Below are positions 1 through 5,368 of a stretch of 5,368 nt of DNA, piece after piece; the stretch's first letter is position 1, and every line of letters starts with the position of its first letter. A program made the translations under genes and the position numbers. Origin of the DNA: Anaerolineales bacterium UBA2232 (lineage in GTDB: Bacteria > Chloroflexota > Anaerolineae > UBA2200). The stretch covers positions 1 to 5,368 of the forward strand of contig DDYO01000019.1 in assembly GCA_002348045.1 (NCBI GenBank). Direction: 5' to 3'. The notes beneath the pieces were generated by a model. That model had not been told where the DNA came from, ran no database searches, and saw only the letters and a list, made by a program, of their open reading frames with translations.

Positions 1-465
1 TCGGGGCTTTCGGCCAACGTGGCCGTTCGACTGGTTTCGGCAGGGGTCCGCGTGTTGGACTTGGCAGGAGCTGGTGGAACCTCATGGAGTGATGTCGAAC
101 GCCACCGCTCGCCGGGTGAAGTCCAGCGCCGCATTGCAGGGGATTTTGCCGGCTGGGGTATCCCCACCGCCCAGGCCATCCGCGAGGTCCGCCGCGCGTT
201 GCCGAGCACTCCTTTGATTGCGAGCGGTGGCATTCACAGCGGTCCGGCAGCCGCCATCGCCTTGGCCCTGGGAGCCGACGTGGTGGGACTGGCGCTTCCC
301 CTGGTAGCCCCTGCCCTGCGATCGCGACAGGCCGTTCACGAGGAGCTGACCAGACTGATTGAAGGACTGAGGATTGCCACTTTCGCAGCAGGGGTAGACT
401 GCGTACAAGCGCTGAGGACCGTCAGAGTTGTGCAAGACGAGCAGTACCCAGGAGTTGGCGAATGA
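1..465 (+). CDS. fni: Type 2 isopentenyl-diphosphate delta-isomerase (3' part, 5' end outside window)
   Basis: This FMN- and NAD(P)H-dependent enzyme interconverts isopentenyl and dimethylallyl diphosphate, giving the allylic primer for prenyl synthesis in the cytoplasm. The frame is open from base 1, so only the last 154 codons are present and the gene begins to the left. What is visible fits the C-terminal half of the TIM-barrel fold: a GLS..VA..L segment at the edge, the flavin-phosphate loop AGAGGTSW (64-87), WGIPTA, the IASGGI.SG strand-loop (second phosphate-binding site) and LGADVVGLA. A final helical part with LR.ATFAAG is typical of the family's C-terminus. The N-terminal region with the catalytic Gln and Mg-binding Glu is not in the window. 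Its TGA overlaps the ATG of the downstream prenyl synthase, so the two are very probably co-transcribed. Type 2 isomerases often lie in mevalonate-pathway clusters; that upstream context is inferred, not seen. Confidence 0.93.
   Translation, partial: SGLSANVAVRLVSAGVRVLDLAGAGGTSWSDVERHRSPGEVQRRIAGDFAGWGIPTAQAIREVRRALPSTPLIASGGIHSGPAAAIALALGADVVGLALPLVAPALRSRQAVHEELTRLIEGLRIATFAAGVDCVQALRTVRVVQDEQYPGVGE
450..454 (+). promoter_or_regulatory. Shine-Dalgarno of the prenyl diphosphate synthase
   Basis: AGGAG lies inside the last codons of the isomerase, with 7 bases between it and the ATG at 462. This spacing is ideal and supports the ATGA overlap start rather than a later ATG. It also suggests coupled translation of isomerase and synthase. 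Confidence 0.75.
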
Positions 466-1481
466 CCGTCCACGCCTCGGAGCTCCTCGCAGCGGTTGAG
501 CAGGAACTGCACGACCGCATCCAAAGCATGGATGACACTCTTGCCCCGCTGTACAACATGATGGGTTACCATCTGGGCTGGCTGGATGCCTCCCTCTCTC
601 CTGTGCAGGCGAATCCTGGCAAGCGTACTCGACCCTTACTGTGCCTGCTCTGCTGCTTGGCCGCTGGAGGCGAGTGGCGCCGAGCTGTGCCGGCAGCCGC
701 CGCGCTGGAACTGGTACACAACTTCTCCCTTCTGCATGATGATATCGAAGACAACAGCGAGACACGCCGCGGGCGCTCGACCGTATGGAAGCTGTGGGGC
801 CTTGCCCAAGGCATCAACACTGGGGATGCCATGCACGTCCTCGCCCATCGCTCGGTTGCTGGCCTGCAGGATCAGGGGTACGGACCCCAGGTCGTGGTGG
901 AAGTGTATGGCCTGCTCGATGACACCTTGTCCCAGCTATGCGAGGGTCAGTACCTGGACATGGCCTTTGAAGGAGACCTCGGTGTCACGGAGCACCAGTA
1001 CATGCGCATGATTGGCGGCAAGACGGCAGCCCTCTTTGCCGCCAGCACCCAACTCGGCGCCTACTTGGCAGGGTCGCCGGACCACTCCACTCACTTCCGT
1101 CAGTTCGGATGGAGTCTGGGTTTGGCTTTTCAGATGGTGGATGACGTCCTGGGGATATGGGGTGACCCTCAGGTGACCGGCAAGTCAGCGGCGAGCGATC
1201 TCTGCGATCGAAAGATGACCCTTCCGGTGATCCATGCACTCCAGCACCGTGATACGGCCGCTGGCTTCGCAGAGCTCTATCGCGGAGCGGCACTCGGAGT
1301 CGCTGAACTGCCCAAGGCACTTGCCCTTCTTGCGAACGCTGGGGCAAGGAAGTACGTGGAGGGCAGAGTTGACCAGTTCCAAGCTGCGGCGCGGTTAGCC
1401 CTGAACGCGGTCCATCCGCCGCCTGCCTATGGCCGCATGCTGCAGGACCTGGTTGACTCCGTCGGCAACCGGAACCGGTAG
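462..1481 (+). CDS. Polyprenyl (probably geranylgeranyl or other short-chain) diphosphate synthase
   Basis: This is an all-E isoprenyl diphosphate synthase, which adds IPP units to an allylic diphosphate using Mg. At 339 residues it has the usual length. In order: GKRTRP (53-58, IPP binding), the first Asp-rich motif DDIED (93-97) followed by RRG (102-104), GQYLD (162-166), GGKTA (185-189), the second Asp-rich region QMVDDVLGIWGD (224-235) and GK...DL..RKMTLP (240-255). The first Asp motif has no two-residue insertion, unlike the DDLPxMD of IspA-type enzymes. The fifth residue before it is Phe88, an aromatic residue that in related archaeal-type synthases limits the product to about C20. I therefore infer a C15-C20 product rather than a long quinone side chain; the sequence alone does not fix chain length. 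The start is set by the ATGA overlap with the isomerase and a well-spaced AGGAG. The product could feed carotenoids, quinones or other isoprenoids; nothing here shows which. Confidence 0.94.
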   Translation: MTVHASELLAAVEQELHDRIQSMDDTLAPLYNMMGYHLGWLDASLSPVQANPGKRTRPLLCLLCCLAAGGEWRRAVPAAAALELVHNFSLLHDDIEDNSETRRGRSTVWKLWGLAQGINTGDAMHVLAHRSVAGLQDQGYGPQVVVEVYGLLDDTLSQLCEGQYLDMAFEGDLGVTEHQYMRMIGGKTAALFAASTQLGAYLAGSPDHSTHFRQFGWSLGLAFQMVDDVLGIWGDPQVTGKSAASDLCDRKMTLPVIHALQHRDTAAGFAELYRGAALGVAELPKALALLANAGARKYVEGRVDQFQAAARLALNAVHPPPAYGRMLQDLVDSVGNRNR

Positions 1482-1641
1482 CTGCTGCCACGAACAAGCC
1501 AGTCCGGGTGCCGGAATCAACCGATCGGCCGGCAATGATCGTCGCTTTGCTGCACCTCGGTACCGTTACACTGGACGGGCACGGTGGCTCCGCAATGTGT
1601 CGGTAGCCAACGTTATGTCAGGAGCAGGGTTTCAGGCAGTC

Positions 1642-3069
1642 ATGATGGATACACCAACCTTCGACCAGTGTCTTCAGGTTGCCCGGAGTGGGCTGCCCCA
1701 TAGCCAGGCGCCCGCCCAGAAGGCCATCGTGATAGGTGCGGGCATGGCGGGCCTTGTCGCTGCACTGGAGCTGATACGGGCAGGGCACGACGTCACAGTC
1801 CTCGAGGCCAGCCAGCGCCTGGGCGGAAGGGTGCGAACGCTACGCGCCCCTTTTACTGAGGGCCTGTACGGTGAGGCCGGAGCCATGCGTATTCCGCTCG
1901 GTCACCGGCTGACGATGGCGTACATCCATCGCTTCGGGCTACCCACGCAGCCGTTCGTAACCGATCATCCCCGCGCCTTCTACCACTTCTTCGAACGCAC
2001 CACGCGCCGCGAAGAGGAGCCCAATGAAGCCAATGGACTTGCCGGCCTCCTGGGGCCTGGGACCGGCGAGGCTGACATCACTGCGCGCTGGTCACGCCTG
2101 ATACGTCCCATGATCGAGTGCCTCCGTGGTGCCCCGGAAGATGCATGGACCCAGCTCTTGGCCCCCTATGAGCGCGTATCCACCCGCCAGTTCTTAACCG
2201 ACCAGGGCTGGTCGGAACCGGCAATCGAGGCTTTTGGCCTGCTGTTCAATCAGGAGGCGCTTTTCGACAACTCATTCGCGGAGGTCCTTCTGGAAGAGGC
2301 CCGTGATTGCTTTAGCGATTTGGTGCAAATCCCTGGTGGCATGGACCGCTTGCCCGCGGCCTTTGCGCCTGAGCTGACGGGCCATATTAGGTTCGGCGCC
2401 CGGGTCATCGCCCTGGAACAGGATTCGTCGACGGTGACGGTACGATATCGTATTGGCACCGACCGGGCCTCCATCAGCGCGGACCGCGCCATCGTTACTC
2501 TGCCGTTTTCAGTTCTGCGGTTCGTTAATGTCGACCAACCCTTTAGCCTCGGCAAGCAGCGTGCTATCCGTGAGCTTCACTATGATGCCGCCACCAAGGT
2601 CTTTGTGGAGTGCCAGCGTCGGTTCTGGGAGGAGGACGAGGGCATATTCGGCGGCCGATCGGTGACCGACCTTCCCATACGCACCATCTACTATCCTGAG
2701 CACGGACGGGAAACAGGACGGGGTGTCTTGCTGGCATGCTACACCTGGGGAGAGGACGCTGAGCGCTGGGGGGCGTTGCCTCAGTCAGAACGCATCGCGC
2801 TAACGCTTGAGCAGGTAGCCCACCTCCATCCACAGGTGGCGAAGCTTGCTGCGGCAACGGCCTCAGCAGTCTGGGGCAACAACTCGTACAGCATCGGTGC
2901 TTTTGCCGACTTTAGCCCTGGCCAGCAGTCGCGACTGTACCCGCATATTGTCCAGCAAGAAGGACGCTACCATTTTGCTGGGGAGCATGCCTCCCTGACT
3001 CACGCCTGGATCCAAGGCGCCATCCAGTCGGGCATTCGGGCTGCATGGGAAGTACGGCACGCTCCCTAG
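1642..3069 (+). CDS. Flavin amine oxidase family protein, L-amino acid oxidase-like
   Basis: A predicted FAD enzyme of 475 residues that probably oxidises an amine or L-amino acid to the imine/2-oxo acid with release of ammonia and H2O2. The N-terminal Rossmann motif is VIGAGMAG (30-37), the ribose-binding acid is Glu55 in VLEAS, and GGRVRT is at 61-66. AMRIP (81-85) matches the segment of L-amino acid oxidases whose Arg binds the substrate carboxylate. The C-terminal half has the typical run KVF.EC..RFWE.D.GIFGG.S.TDLP.R.IYYP (319-352) and ends with FAGEHAS (445-451) and HAWI (454-457), the FAD-binding end of the fold. The frame is open back to 1429, inside the prenyl synthase, but that stretch has no family similarity. 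I prefer the ATG pair at 1642/1645, because the following FDQCLQVAR.GLP resembles the N-terminus of bacterial L-amino acid oxidases. Only a weak AGG (1634-1636) precedes it. I see no signal peptide. Other flavin oxidases (monoamine oxidase, desaturase-like) are possible alternatives. It follows the synthase by 160 bases on the same strand, so co-transcription is possible but unproven. Confidence 0.85.
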   Translation: MMDTPTFDQCLQVARSGLPHSQAPAQKAIVIGAGMAGLVAALELIRAGHDVTVLEASQRLGGRVRTLRAPFTEGLYGEAGAMRIPLGHRLTMAYIHRFGLPTQPFVTDHPRAFYHFFERTTRREEEPNEANGLAGLLGPGTGEADITARWSRLIRPMIECLRGAPEDAWTQLLAPYERVSTRQFLTDQGWSEPAIEAFGLLFNQEALFDNSFAEVLLEEARDCFSDLVQIPGGMDRLPAAFAPELTGHIRFGARVIALEQDSSTVTVRYRIGTDRASISADRAIVTLPFSVLRFVNVDQPFSLGKQRAIRELHYDAATKVFVECQRRFWEEDEGIFGGRSVTDLPIRTIYYPEHGRETGRGVLLACYTWGEDAERWGALPQSERIALTLEQVAHLHPQVAKLAAATASAVWGNNSYSIGAFADFSPGQQSRLYPHIVQQEGRYHFAGEHASLTHAWIQGAIQSGIRAAWEVRHAP

Positions 3070-3133
3070 CCCGACCATCGGAGCTGTTGGCGCACAGCGC
3101 TACAATACCTGAGCTACACCACGTTCGCTGCCA

Positions 3134-3523
3134 TCAGCGCGATCCTGGGGACTCCTCGTCCGCCGGCCCATAGGCGTGGTGCAGGCCGCCGTCCCGCCCC
3201 ATGGCCATGGCCTCCCGCATCTCGGGGATCATAGCCGCGCCGTGTCGGTACTGGAACGGCCACATGCTCCGCAGATCAAAGAAGCCAACCCGATCCCCAT
3301 CTCGAAGTACGTGGCCGAGGTCGGGCTGCAATCCGGGCATGGCACTAAGCTGACCGTTGACAAAGGTGATGCCACGCTCCTCCGCCGGCAGGTCCAGCAG
3401 CACGAGCAGGTCCTGCATCGTGGAGTCGGGCGGCATCGTTGGAACCAGGTGAGCAAAACTGCCCTGATTGGCCTCGCCACCATAACGGGCCAGTGCACCG
3501 TACAACCAGACGTCAATCTCCAT
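3134..3523 (-). CDS. MoaD/ThiS-like beta-grasp protein with extended C-terminal tail
   Basis: A 129-residue protein, last in the minus-strand block. The first 83 residues have the MoaD/ThiS pattern: a beta strand at the N-terminus (EIDVWLYGALARY), a diverged middle with MQDLL.LLDLP (36-46), ITFVNGQ (52-58) and L.DGDRVGFF (73-82). Where a canonical sulfur carrier would end in PP..GG, it continues as DLRSMWPFQYRHGAAM and a Met-rich helix. An internal Gly-Gly (112-113) is followed by LHHAY and an acidic tail. A sulfur-carrier role with direct adenylation of the terminus is therefore not obvious. It could be a structural or regulatory partner of the tungsten oxidoreductase, or be processed after Gly113; both are inference. 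It starts 5 bases after the stop of the other MoaD-like gene, with GGAGG (3536-3540) 12 bases upstream of the ATG. The tail sequence is in frame and free of stops to 3134. Confidence 0.8.
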   Translation of the reverse strand: MEIDVWLYGALARYGGEANQGSFAHLVPTMPPDSTMQDLLVLLDLPAEERGITFVNGQLSAMPGLQPDLGHVLRDGDRVGFFDLRSMWPFQYRHGAAMIPEMREAMAMGRDGGLHHAYGPADEESPGSR

Positions 3524-3528
3524 TTGGC

Positions 3529-3768
3529 CTATCCGCCTCCGATGGGGGGAAAGATGCCGACCTGGTCGCCCTCTTGCAGAACCCAGTCGGGCGACCGCGC
3601 TCTCCCGTTGACAAAGACTACCTTCACCTCAGATTTCGGGAATCCCATGCGATCGATGACGTCCGCGACAGTGCTGTCGGTATCAAGGGACACCACCATC
3701 GCCTGCCCTGCGCCAACATCCATCAGGCGTTGCGCAAGGCTGGCAAAGACCTTGACCTGCACCTGCAT
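3529..3768 (-). CDS. MoaD/ThiS-family sulfur carrier protein
   Basis: A 79-residue ubiquitin-like beta-grasp protein. MoaD-type proteins carry a C-terminal thiocarboxylate that supplies the dithiolene sulfur of molybdopterin, the ligand also used for tungsten. Visible are the N-terminal strand VQVKVFASLAQRL, DSTVADVIDRMG (31-42), VKVVFVNGR (48-56), LQEGDQVGIFPP (64-75) and the C-terminus IGGG. The length equals that of standalone MoaD. The terminus has three glycines rather than two. The frame is open upstream to 3879, but that part overlaps the end of the radical SAM gene in another frame and looks non-coding. The ATG at 3768 begins a typical MoaD N-terminus and has GGAGG (3779-3783) 10 bases upstream. 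It lies 17 bases after the radical SAM stop and 5 bases before the second MoaD-like gene, so it is part of the same transcript. It may serve this tungstoenzyme specifically; a housekeeping moaD elsewhere cannot be judged. Confidence 0.88.
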   Translation of the reverse strand: MQVQVKVFASLAQRLMDVGAGQAMVVSLDTDSTVADVIDRMGFPKSEVKVVFVNGRARSPDWVLQEGDQVGIFPPIGGG

Positions 3769-3778
3769 CCGCCGAATT

Positions 3779-3783
3779 CCTCC
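3779..3783 (-). promoter_or_regulatory. Shine-Dalgarno of the 79-residue MoaD-like gene
   Basis: GGAGG on the minus strand lies between the radical SAM stop (3786) and the ATG at 3768, with 10 bases spacing. It supports the short start over the longer frame reaching back to 3879. Confidence 0.6.
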
Positions 3784-3785
3784 GG

Positions 3786-4973
3786 TCACGGGCAGCGCAC
3801 GATGTCTTGCGCCCACAGACAATCGGCGCACGAGGGGTTCCAGCCCCAACAACCCTCGTTGCGCTCTCGCAGATCGCATGACTCCCGAAGGTCACAGTCA
3901 GGGCACGATGGAAAGTGAAAACCACGCACTTCACTTCGGAAACGAACATAGTCCTCGGACGTCCAGATATCTGCCAGGGTCGAATCGCGAAGGTGGCCCA
4001 GTTCATAGCGGGTCACCTCCTTGCGACGCCCATCGATAGCATAGTACTCATAGTTGTGAGACAAGGCATAGCAAGGCGACACCGCGCCATCCCAGCCCAC
4101 GACCATGGCTCTATCGTGCACGAAACGGCAACGCCTTTCTGCACCCCAGTGCATCCGCGGAAGCTCCAGTGAGCCCCACATGACCCAGGCGTCCGCCCGA
4201 ACCGGCCAGCCGGCAGCATCAAACGGGCGCCGCGGCTCGTGGCCGTAGAGGACTTCCTGCCTCATCCCCTCCGTGTAAGGAAGCACGTTGCTTACCAGCA
4301 CCCGGGCTGCTCCGATCCGTGCAGCCAGGGTCGTCAATGAAGAGAGTTCGCCTACATTGCTGCGCAGCGCGACGAACTCGATGCCCAATGCCGGGGTCAG
4401 TGATCCCAGTTCGCGCTTGACCTCACCCAGGACGCGCAAGTTGTCCAGTACCTGAGCCAGCGCTGCACCGCGTACGCTCTCATAGGTCTCAGGCCGAACT
4501 CCGTCCACGGACACCACCAGCCGGTCCACTCCCAACCTCACCAGCTCGCGACACAGGACGGGGGTCAGCAGGATCCCATTCGACCCAACGGTGACGGCGA
4601 CATCCAGCCCACGCAGCGACTCGATCATGCTCAGTATGTTCGGGTGAGCCAGGGGCTCCCCAAAGCCGGTTAGCACCACCCGCTCCAGAGTGGGCAAATC
4701 AGCCATACTAGCGACCAACCGCCCAAAGGTTGGTTGGTCCATGTCCCCTTCGGTGTCGCTCCACACGTTACGGATGCAGGTTCTGCAGTGCAGGTTGCAG
4801 CGCGAGGTGGGCTCAAGATATAGCTTGCGAACATCCCGGCGCCGTGGATACAGGATGACATCGCCGTTCCGTTCACCGAGCCAATACTGCGCCCCGGGCT
4901 CCATGCCTCGGCGGTTCAGGAACCCTTTGGGCAGCTGGAGCCTGCCATCTGAATCAGCGGTGACTTGCGGCAT
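3786..4973 (-). CDS. Radical SAM/SPASM maturase with N-terminal AbrB-like domain (tungsten oxidoreductase-associated)
   Basis: A 395-residue radical SAM enzyme, probably needed to mature the adjacent tungsten oxidoreductase or its cofactor. Residues about 3-45 (VTADSDGRLQLPKGF, ...GDVILYPRR) look like an AbrB/MazE swapped-hairpin domain. The core follows: RCNLHCRTC with the CxxxCxxC cluster ligands Cys59, Cys63 and Cys66, GFGEPLAHP (103-111, the GGEP-type SAM motif) and SVDG (155-158). The C-terminal SPASM/twitch part has Cys282 and Cys301 (SPCYALSH), then Cys357, Cys360, Cys366, Cys375, Cys382, Cys385 and Cys394. These are nine cysteines that could hold two auxiliary Fe-S clusters. This architecture matches radical SAM maturases described beside tungstopterin oxidoreductases (cofactor-modifying protein type); the actual reaction is unknown to me. 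I chose the ATG at 4973; the TTG just before it at 4976 is equally in frame. No good Shine-Dalgarno precedes either, and a strong hairpin ends 13-16 bases upstream. The protein may thus be made in smaller amounts than the upstream enzyme. Confidence 0.92.
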   Translation of the reverse strand: MPQVTADSDGRLQLPKGFLNRRGMEPGAQYWLGERNGDVILYPRRRDVRKLYLEPTSRCNLHCRTCIRNVWSDTEGDMDQPTFGRLVASMADLPTLERVVLTGFGEPLAHPNILSMIESLRGLDVAVTVGSNGILLTPVLCRELVRLGVDRLVVSVDGVRPETYESVRGAALAQVLDNLRVLGEVKRELGSLTPALGIEFVALRSNVGELSSLTTLAARIGAARVLVSNVLPYTEGMRQEVLYGHEPRRPFDAAGWPVRADAWVMWGSLELPRMHWGAERRCRFVHDRAMVVGWDGAVSPCYALSHNYEYYAIDGRRKEVTRYELGHLRDSTLADIWTSEDYVRFRSEVRGFHFPSCPDCDLRESCDLRERNEGCWGWNPSCADCLWAQDIVRCP

Positions 4974-4989
4974 CAATCGCCAGGTGGAC

Positions 4990-5031
4990 CGGTGAGCCTC
5001 CCGGCCAACAGCGCCGCCGGGAGGCTCACCG
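4990..5031 (-). repeat. Perfect inverted repeat / intercistronic hairpin between oxidoreductase and maturase
   Basis: CGGTGAGCCTCCCGGC at 4990-5005 is exactly complementary to GCCGGGAGGCTCACCG at 5016-5031, giving a GC-rich stem of 16 pairs with a 10-base loop (5006-5015). It lies 8 bases after the TAG of the oxidoreductase (5040) and 13-16 bases before the start of the radical SAM gene. No T-run follows on either strand, so it is not a classic intrinsic terminator. It could protect the 3' end of the oxidoreductase message, attenuate transcription, or limit translation of the maturase. A GGGAGG (4997-5002) sits inside the maturase-proximal arm, but it is 20 or more bases from the start. Confidence 0.8.
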
Positions 5032-5039
5032 CGACTGCC

Positions 5040-5368
5040 CTAGAGCTCGCCAAACACCGAGTCGAGGGCCGAGTCCGGAACGTCAAAGACCTGATTGTGG
5101 GGTGGTAGAGGCTCATACTTCATGAACTCGGGCATACGATCATCCAATGCTGTCATGCCCGCTGCCTCATTGAATGCGCGTTCCTTCTTCAGGATTTCGC
5201 CGCCCAGCTTGGCAGCATCGGCACTGGTCCAGTTGGTGCCCAGCAGGCCGTTGCACTCTTCCACCATCCCGTTAAAGCCCTCGGGAATGTCCAGGATGGC
5301 AAAGGCGATGAACAGGCAATGGCCGGTGGAGTCGATGAACGCCGTGGTCGCCTGGAAGGCGCGGCTGA
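5040..5368 (-). CDS. Aldehyde ferredoxin oxidoreductase (AOR) family tungsten enzyme (C-terminal part, 5' end outside window)
   Basis: The last 108 residues of an AOR-family protein, normally about 600 residues long, which oxidises aldehydes (or, in related subfamilies, handles other substrates) with a tungsten bis-pterin cofactor and a 4Fe-4S cluster. The frame runs off the right edge; an ATG at 5267 is internal. The first visible part reads ..AF.DSTGHCLF.AFA (about 5301-5339). DSTGHC (5316-5333) matches the DxxGLC element that contacts the pterin and supplies the fourth cluster cysteine. Here Leu is replaced by His. Next come the family-typical GLLGTNW, ERAFNEAAGMTALDDRMPEF and EPLPPHNQVFDV, and the protein ends ALDSVFGEL. 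I do not see the YY..RGWd..G.P tail found in many AORs, suggesting another subfamily. The first three cluster cysteines lie outside the window. It is the first visible gene of the minus-strand block, followed by maturase and MoaD-like genes, which strongly supports a tungstopterin enzyme. Confidence 0.92.
   Translation of the reverse strand, partial: SRAFQATTAFIDSTGHCLFIAFAILDIPEGFNGMVEECNGLLGTNWTSADAAKLGGEILKKERAFNEAAGMTALDDRMPEFMKYEPLPPHNQVFDVPDSALDSVFGEL

Noticed and set aside
82..765. Minus-strand open frame of 227 codons across the isomerase-synthase junction.
   Set aside because: It crosses two well-identified plus-strand genes, has no domain or family pattern, and has atypical Cys/Arg-rich composition.
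985..1497. Minus-strand open frame of 170 codons opposite the prenyl synthase.
   Set aside because: It is antisense to a gene with all catalytic motifs of its family, has no recognisable domain, and is Arg/Ser/Pro-rich as expected for a shadow frame.
1546..1572. Possible promoter before the flavin oxidase (TTTGCT or TTGCTG, then TACACT).
   Set aside because: The spacing is only 14-15 bases and both boxes are poor matches, so this is no better than chance in a 160-base gap.
1429..1641. N-terminal extension of the flavin oxidase, starting inside the prenyl synthase gene.
   Set aside because: The added 71 residues are Arg/Ser-rich with no signal peptide or family similarity, overlap the synthase by 53 bases, and have no Shine-Dalgarno. 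The ATG pair at 1642/1645 gives a normal N-terminus.
3083..3098. Small hairpin (GCTGT, 6-base loop, ACAGC) between the convergent genes, considered as a terminator.
   Set aside because: A 5-bp stem without a T-run on either strand is too weak. The 64-base convergent gap 3070-3133 holds no convincing terminator.
3176..4039. A long plus-strand open frame of 287 codons opposite the MoaD-like genes and the end of the radical SAM gene.
   Set aside because: Its translation is low-complexity, Arg/Pro/Thr-rich and family-less, while the minus strand has three well-supported proteins. It is the usual shadow of GC-rich coding DNA.

Overview
The window suggests a GC-rich bacterial genome (or archaeal-like contig) with two convergent gene blocks. 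Pairing a type 2 isopentenyl diphosphate isomerase with an all-E prenyl diphosphate synthase, next to a tungsten-type aldehyde oxidoreductase cluster, fits Chloroflexota or a comparable deep-branching, partly anaerobic or thermophilic lineage. The taxonomy is an inference from gene content only; no marker gene in the window settles it.

Left block (+ strand, 1-3069). The window opens inside the C-terminal half of a type 2 isopentenyl-diphosphate delta-isomerase (fni). Its stop overlaps the start of a 339-residue polyprenyl (probably geranylgeranyl or other short-chain) diphosphate synthase in an ATGA arrangement, with a good Shine-Dalgarno sequence. Together they convert IPP to DMAPP and condense the two into a prenyl diphosphate, most likely as the end of a mevalonate-type cluster continuing to the left. 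After about 160 bases comes a flavin amine oxidase whose C-terminal half closely resembles L-amino acid oxidases.

Right block (- strand, 5368-3134). Read in its own direction, it starts with the C-terminal end of an aldehyde ferredoxin oxidoreductase (AOR) family tungstoenzyme carrying the conserved DxxGxC element. A perfect inverted repeat of 16 bp per arm follows in the short intercistronic gap. Next comes a radical SAM/SPASM protein with an AbrB-like N-terminal domain, of the kind found as a maturase beside tungsten oxidoreductases. Two small beta-grasp (MoaD/ThiS-like) proteins follow. The first ends in Gly-Gly-Gly, as expected of a sulfur carrier. The second has no terminal Gly-Gly but a longer tail with an internal Gly-Gly. 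The block therefore reads as one operon for a tungstopterin oxidoreductase, its maturase and its pterin sulfur-carrier proteins.

The two blocks meet tail to tail at 3070-3133, where I see no convincing terminator. I found no RNA genes, mobile elements or CRISPR array. The most unusual points are the two dissimilar MoaD-like proteins, the AbrB-radical SAM fusion with its Cys-rich tail, and the strong hairpin between the oxidoreductase and its maturase.
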